From assembly GCA_035551475.1 (NCBI GenBank), contig DASZMX010000056.1:1-20355 (forward strand): a stretch of DNA of 20,355 nt, written 5' to 3'. This document shows, one piece after another, positions 17,358 to 20,355 of this stretch. The stretch is from DASZMX01 sp035551475 (GTDB lineage: Bacteria; Verrucomicrobiota; Verrucomicrobiia; Limisphaerales; Palsa-1400). Every line of letters begins with the position of its first letter. The stretch's first letter is position 1. Below the pieces are notes generated by a model. The model worked only from the letters and a program-made list of their open reading frames with translations. It had not been told where the DNA came from and ran no database searches. Made by a program: the position numbers and the translations under genes.

Positions 17358-17383
17358 ACCCTAGGGTCATTGTGAAAATTCAC
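17358..17383. promoter_or_regulatory. Two adjacent palindromes upstream of the sensor-regulator-GH2 set
   Basis: ACCCTAGGGT (17358-17367) is a perfect 10-bp palindrome and GTGAA-AA-TTCAC (17372-17383) a 12-bp one with a 2-bp centre. They lie 67-92 bp before the sensor ATG, where an operator could sit. Binding by the adjacent regulator is a guess; no clear -35/-10 pair was found with them. Confidence 0.3.
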
Positions 17384-17465
17384 TAGCTTTTTAATTAAGC
17401 CTGTTTAATTGTTGCCTGAATGAATGCGCTGCAAGAGAAAACCGAAACAGCGGGTGAAAGATTTC

Positions 17466-17750
17466 TCAGACGATGCGACGAAACCCAAGCCGAGATGGCT
17501 CGTAAGGCAGGTCTTTCGGTAGAACAATGGCTGGCCCGGAGTATTCAAACGTCACCTCCGGTTCAGTTGAGAGTTTTAGCGCGACGGGGTCAAGAGGGGA
17601 AACCAGCCCGTTTAGCATTCCTGAGTCCTCGCCCCAATAAATCACCGCGTATGGAATCCCTTCGCTGTACTTTATGTCAAATTGCATTGCGACTATTTCA
17701 CCATCGGCCATCTGTGCTTTGGCGCGTGCTGTCATGGCTTGGTCTTTCAT
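17466..17750 (-). CDS. Small hypothetical protein, 94 residues
   Basis: This ORF is not recognised as a known family. The product (MKDQAMTARAKAQ..., ending RLGFRRIV) has no signal peptide or membrane helix. It mixes a charged N-terminal stretch with a beta-rich middle (FDIKYSEGIPYAVIYWGED) and an acidic SPLDPVALKLSTEPEVTFEY segment. Codon use looks natural and residue order protein-like. It lies upstream of the sensor gene on the same strand, with a 174-bp gap. There is no good SD before ATG at 17750. A plus-strand frame (17420-17755) covers the same bases and cannot be fully excluded as the real gene; the minus frame is preferred on composition. Confidence 0.4.
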   Translation of the reverse strand: MKDQAMTARAKAQMADGEIVAMQFDIKYSEGIPYAVIYWGEDSGMLNGLVSPLDPVALKLSTEPEVTFEYSGPAIVLPKDLPYEPSRLGFRRIV

Positions 17751-18091
17751 CGTAAAATTGGGTTTGCAGAGGGGCTTCCGCTTATTTTTCCCAACACCTA
17801 CGGATTAACCTCCGCGCTGTCAAGGCGGTACTTGACAAGTTGTTCACAAACGTGTTGACGGCAATGCTCCAAAAGCCTTTCATGGGCTCTTAAATTTAGC
17901 GTAGCGGTCTGGTCGCACAGAAAACTTGGAACTTTCGATACGAGGCCAGCCAAAGCACGCGCCCCCTCGGCGCGGGCTTGGCGTGCTTTCGTAAAAGGCT
18001 CTTCCAAGTGCCTCTGTGCGTGGTGCGCTGGGTTCGCGCCTTTTCCTTTTCCGCCTCTCTCAAAACCCAATAAAAAGAAAGTTTTTATCGT
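17751..18091. other. Region without a convincing gene; contains a strong inverted repeat
   Basis: AAAGCACGC (17952-17960) and GCGTGCTTT (17981-17989) form a perfect 9-bp inverted repeat with a 20-nt loop. The loop can fold further through GCGCC (17959-17963) with GGCGC (17969-17973), in competition with the outer stem. The rest includes an AT-rich stretch (about 18061-18090) just before the Sel1 gene that may hold its promoter. A minus-strand frame (18070-17798) starting at TTG without an SD is not accepted as a gene. Confidence 0.35.
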
Positions 18092-19108
18092 ATGAACTTA
18101 CGCTCGCTTAGGCTCGGTATACCCAAGTTCTGTTTCATTGCCCTTTTGAGCGCTTCCAGCGCAAACGCCTTTGACTGGTGGTGGAGCAAGCCGAGTTTTT
18201 CGCCAGAAGAAACGAAGGTTTTTGAAGACGCCAAGGCAGCCGCTAAAAGCGGCAGGAATGACGCTGTGCGAAACCTGGGTGTCTGCTACGCGGCGGGCAT
18301 CGGTGTTGCCACCAACTTTCAAACCGCCACTGAATATTATTTGGACGCGTGCAACAGGGGAAGCGGAACGAATGGCGACGTTTTGGCAAGAACGTTTCTC
18401 GCCTTAAACTATCTTAACGGTCAAGGCACGGAGCAAGACATCTCCGTCGGAATTGATCTGCTCAAAACATCAGCAAACCTCGGCGACGTTTTTGCCCAAG
18501 AGTTTCTTGGAGACATTTACTCCTCGGGATTACCCGGTGAAAAAAAGGACTTGGTTCAAGCCTACAAGTGGTACTCGTGTGCCATGCTGTCAAAAGATGT
18601 GGAGCGATTTAATACTGAGCGCGAGAACCGGGTCACTGAAAGGTTTAATTCCATCAGAAAGCAAATGACGGAACCGGAGATTTGTGAGGCAGACGGAATC
18701 GCAAAGGCGACATTATGGAGCCTCTACCTGCGCCCTTCGCCATACGAAGGAGTAAACATCACCATGCCCGCAAAGCCATCGGCGGGAAATCCGGTGGCGT
18801 CAGACAACGCGGTAACACCAAGTGAGAGCGTTTCCATTTCTGCCGCAGATGCGCAATCCCATATCGGAGAAATGGAAACCGTTGAGGGAGCCGTCAGCGA
18901 GGTAAAAGTAACGGCAAAAGCGGTCTTTCTGGATATTGACGGCATTTACCCAAACGAGGCTTTGACTGCGGTTTACTTCGGGAAAAACCGTGAATGGTTC
19001 ACTTCATTCCGAGGCAAAAAGGTTCTGGTCACCGGGATTATCAGACAATATAAATCCAAACCTGAAATCGTCGTCCGTTCCCGATCAGCCATAACAGAAG
19101 CAAGATGA
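18092..19108 (+). CDS. Periplasmic Sel1-repeat protein with probable C-terminal OB-fold
   Basis: The 338-residue protein has a signal peptide (MNLRSLRLGIPKFCFIALLS..., cleavage probably after ANA at residue 26). Residues about 53-167 hold two to three Sel1-like (TPR-related) repeats: AVRNLGVCYAAGIGVATNFQ, FLALNYLNGQGTEQDISVGI, and AQEFLGDIYSSGLPGEKKDL. These helical solenoids bind other proteins. A Ser/Pro-rich linker leads to about 248-338, where ETVEGAVSEVK, AVFLDIDGIYPN, ALTAVYFG and GKKVLVTGIIRQYKSKPEIV follow the strand pattern of a small OB-fold. The partner and role are unknown. No neighbour is close enough on the same strand to form an operon. Base composition is less GC-rich than the glycan locus, so it may have a separate origin. 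Confidence 0.75.
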   Translation: MNLRSLRLGIPKFCFIALLSASSANAFDWWWSKPSFSPEETKVFEDAKAAAKSGRNDAVRNLGVCYAAGIGVATNFQTATEYYLDACNRGSGTNGDVLARTFLALNYLNGQGTEQDISVGIDLLKTSANLGDVFAQEFLGDIYSSGLPGEKKDLVQAYKWYSCAMLSKDVERFNTERENRVTERFNSIRKQMTEPEICEADGIAKATLWSLYLRPSPYEGVNITMPAKPSAGNPVASDNAVTPSESVSISAADAQSHIGEMETVEGAVSEVKVTAKAVFLDIDGIYPNEALTAVYFGKNREWFTSFRGKKVLVTGIIRQYKSKPEIVVRSRSAITEAR

Positions 19109-19118
19109 AAGCCCCGAG

Positions 19119-19259
19119 TCAGGGTTGCTTGTTTTTCGGCGTGTGGGGCGGCTGCGTTCCGAGCATTTTACGCAGGACATCCTCAAACTTCGCGCCGCTC
19201 AGGTTTTGAGCCTTGAGCGGCGTTTTGATGGCGGGCTTACTTTGCTTTCTTTTTTTCAC
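19119..19259 (-). CDS. Short ORF, 46 residues, downstream of the transposase
   Basis: From GTG at 19259 to TGA at 19121-19119 the minus strand encodes a basic 46-residue peptide starting VKKRKQSKPAIKTPLKAQNL, then SGAKFEDVLRKMLGTQPPHT and a Lys-rich end. The middle FEDVLRKMLGTQPP segment looks like an amphipathic helix followed by a Pro turn. I recall small ORFs of this kind beside ISXO2-like transposases but cannot verify it. It is on the same strand as the transposase and starts 80 bp after its stop. It is too short for ordinary gene callers and its SD is unclear. It may be an accessory protein of the element or an unrelated small gene. Confidence 0.4.
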   Translation of the reverse strand: MKKRKQSKPAIKTPLKAQNLSGAKFEDVLRKMLGTQPPHTPKNKQP

Positions 19260-19338
19260 GGATGCGCTTGCGCCCCCAGCGGGGGAGCGGCTTCCGTTCT
19301 TTTACCAGTCAATCGTAATAACGGGCAAGCCTGTTCAG

Positions 19339-20295
19339 TCAGATGGTCTGGCGGTAGGTGAGGCGTTTGCCTTCAATGCGCTGAATGGCTTTGACCATGC
19401 GCGGGCCGTCGTCAATGCGCCGATGGTTCCAGCGAAATTCAAACTCACTGGCGTAACGGTGCAAGTGTTCGCGGCTGACGTGATGCCATGCGCCCACCAC
19501 GCCGCGTTTGAGCAGGCTGAAAAAGCTTTCGCAATGGTTCACGCCTGAACTGGAGCCGTCCGGGTTGCGCCGGATGTATTCAAACCGGGAATGGTTCACG
19601 ATGTCATGGCGCCGGTAATCCCGGTATTTGAGGCGGTAAACGCCAGAGTCGTCCGTGTTCAGAATTGAGTCCTTATGCACATGCTCGCGGATAATGGCGC
19701 CCAAGTTCTTTTGCGTCACGTTGGACACGACTTTGGAGCGCATAATGCCGTCACGCTCAATTAACGCCACGACAGGCGTTTTGCGAAAGACCTTGGTCTT
19801 GGGGTCGCCCTTGCCGCCAACGTAGGTTTCGTCAATTTCCACGGTGCCGAGCAATTGCGGCAGGTTCTTTTCGTCCGTCGTGCCCATTGCGTAACGGATG
19901 CGGTGGCACATGAACCACGCGGTTTTATAAGTCACTTTCAACATGCGGTGCATTTGATGGGCGCTGATGGACTTCTTGCTGGAGCAAAGGATAAACACGG
20001 CCATAAGCCACGTGCTGATCGGGATATGGCTGGACTCAAACACGGTGCCGACCGTGACAGTGAATTGCTTGCGGCATGCTCCGCATTTGTGAACGCCTTT
20101 GCGCGTCTTGCTCTTGGGGGCTGGGCGCAGCGCATAAATGCCCTTGGTCTTGCCGTCATTCTTGCAATGCGGGCAGATTTCGCCGTTGGGCCAGCGCAGA
20201 GACTCCAGCAACGTCCTGGCCTTGTCATTGTCGCTGTATTCCTGGGCCAGCGTGATGAGGGTTAATTCCTCGGCGTCAAAAACGTCGGTTTTCAT
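19339..20295 (-). mobile_element. IS1595-family (ISXO2-like) transposase, complete coding sequence
   Basis: The 318-residue protein has an N-terminal zinc ribbon (C41-P-H-C44 and C71-G-A-C74) with the WPNGEICPHC start typical of this family, then a helix-turn-helix-like segment (about 105-135: SAHQMHRMLKVTYKTAWFMC). The DDE_Tnp_IS1595 catalytic domain has D155 in EIDETYVGGK, D215/D216 in LNTDDSGVY, and E256 in NHCESFFSLLKRG. It continues with GAWHHVSREHLHRY and FEFRWNHR. Length and catalytic residues are intact, so it could be active. It moves DNA by cut-and-paste or copy-out of its own ends. Terminal inverted repeats were not found; the right end probably lies at or beyond 20355. Start ATG at 20295 begins the expected N-terminus; no strong SD precedes it. 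Confidence 0.93.
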
Positions 20296-20355
20296 GGCTA
20301 TTCGTCAATTTCGTTTATTGGCTTGAGGAGCAAAAAGCAGTTAAGAAACTCCGCC

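Noticed and set aside
17420..17755. Plus-strand frame of 111 residues
   Set aside because: It covers the same bases as the preferred 94-residue minus-strand frame, has no SD, and its second half is Arg/Leu-rich in the manner of a shadow frame. The first 40 residues look fair, so it is not fully excluded.
17798..18070. Minus-strand frame of 90 residues from a TTG
   Set aside because: No SD, a low-complexity Ala/Arg run over the inverted repeat, and no family recognised.
18505..20355. Terminal inverted repeats of the insertion sequence
   Set aside because: The right-hand sequence (GGCGGAGTTTCTT on the minus strand near 20355) has only a partial match at about 18505 inside the Sel1 gene, which is chance-level, and the window ends too soon to decide.

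Overview
The window most likely comes from a Verrucomicrobiota genome (Pedosphaera/Limisphaera-like). That placement is an inference from four features: secreted proteins built from LamG repeats, a short pseudopilin with an FTLIELLVVIAIIAILA start next to them, a C-terminal FSLxT...FFxL tail on two secreted proteins, and a beta-propeller sensor kinase split from its NarL-type regulator. No rRNA or other taxonomic marker is present.

Left end (1 to about 985) is a scarred integration region. It holds the 3' end of a DUF262/DUF1524 (GmrSD-type) restriction gene cut by the window edge, an AT-rich stretch with four short direct-repeat pairs, the 5' half only of a tRNA-Arg(UCU) on the minus strand, and the broken N-terminal part of a tyrosine recombinase. 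Next comes a complete soluble hybrid histidine kinase (986-4039, REC-PAS repeats-HisKA-HATPase-REC) with a TTG start and a clear ribosome binding site.

Centre (4354-17291) looks like a carbohydrate-use locus made of two convergent gene sets. The plus-strand set encodes a secreted three-LamG protein, a pseudopilin, and a GH43 arabinanase-like enzyme carrying three LamG/Ig-like units. The minus-strand set, transcribed from about 17.3 kb downwards, encodes a beta-propeller/Y_Y_Y sensor histidine kinase, a NarL-type response regulator overlapping it by 4 bp, and a secreted GH2 glycosidase 13-31 bp further on. The GH43 and GH2 genes overlap tail to tail by 11 bp. The likely logic, not proven here, is that the periplasmic sensor detects a glycan product, the regulator responds, and GH2 and possibly the opposing GH43 set act on an arabinose- or galactose-containing polysaccharide.

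Right end (about 17.4 to 20.35 kb) is looser. It holds one weak small gene on the minus strand, a stretch of about 340 bp with inverted repeats but no convincing gene, a periplasmic Sel1-repeat protein with a probable C-terminal OB-fold, and a complete IS1595/ISXO2-type transposase with an untracked 46-residue ORF just downstream on the same strand.
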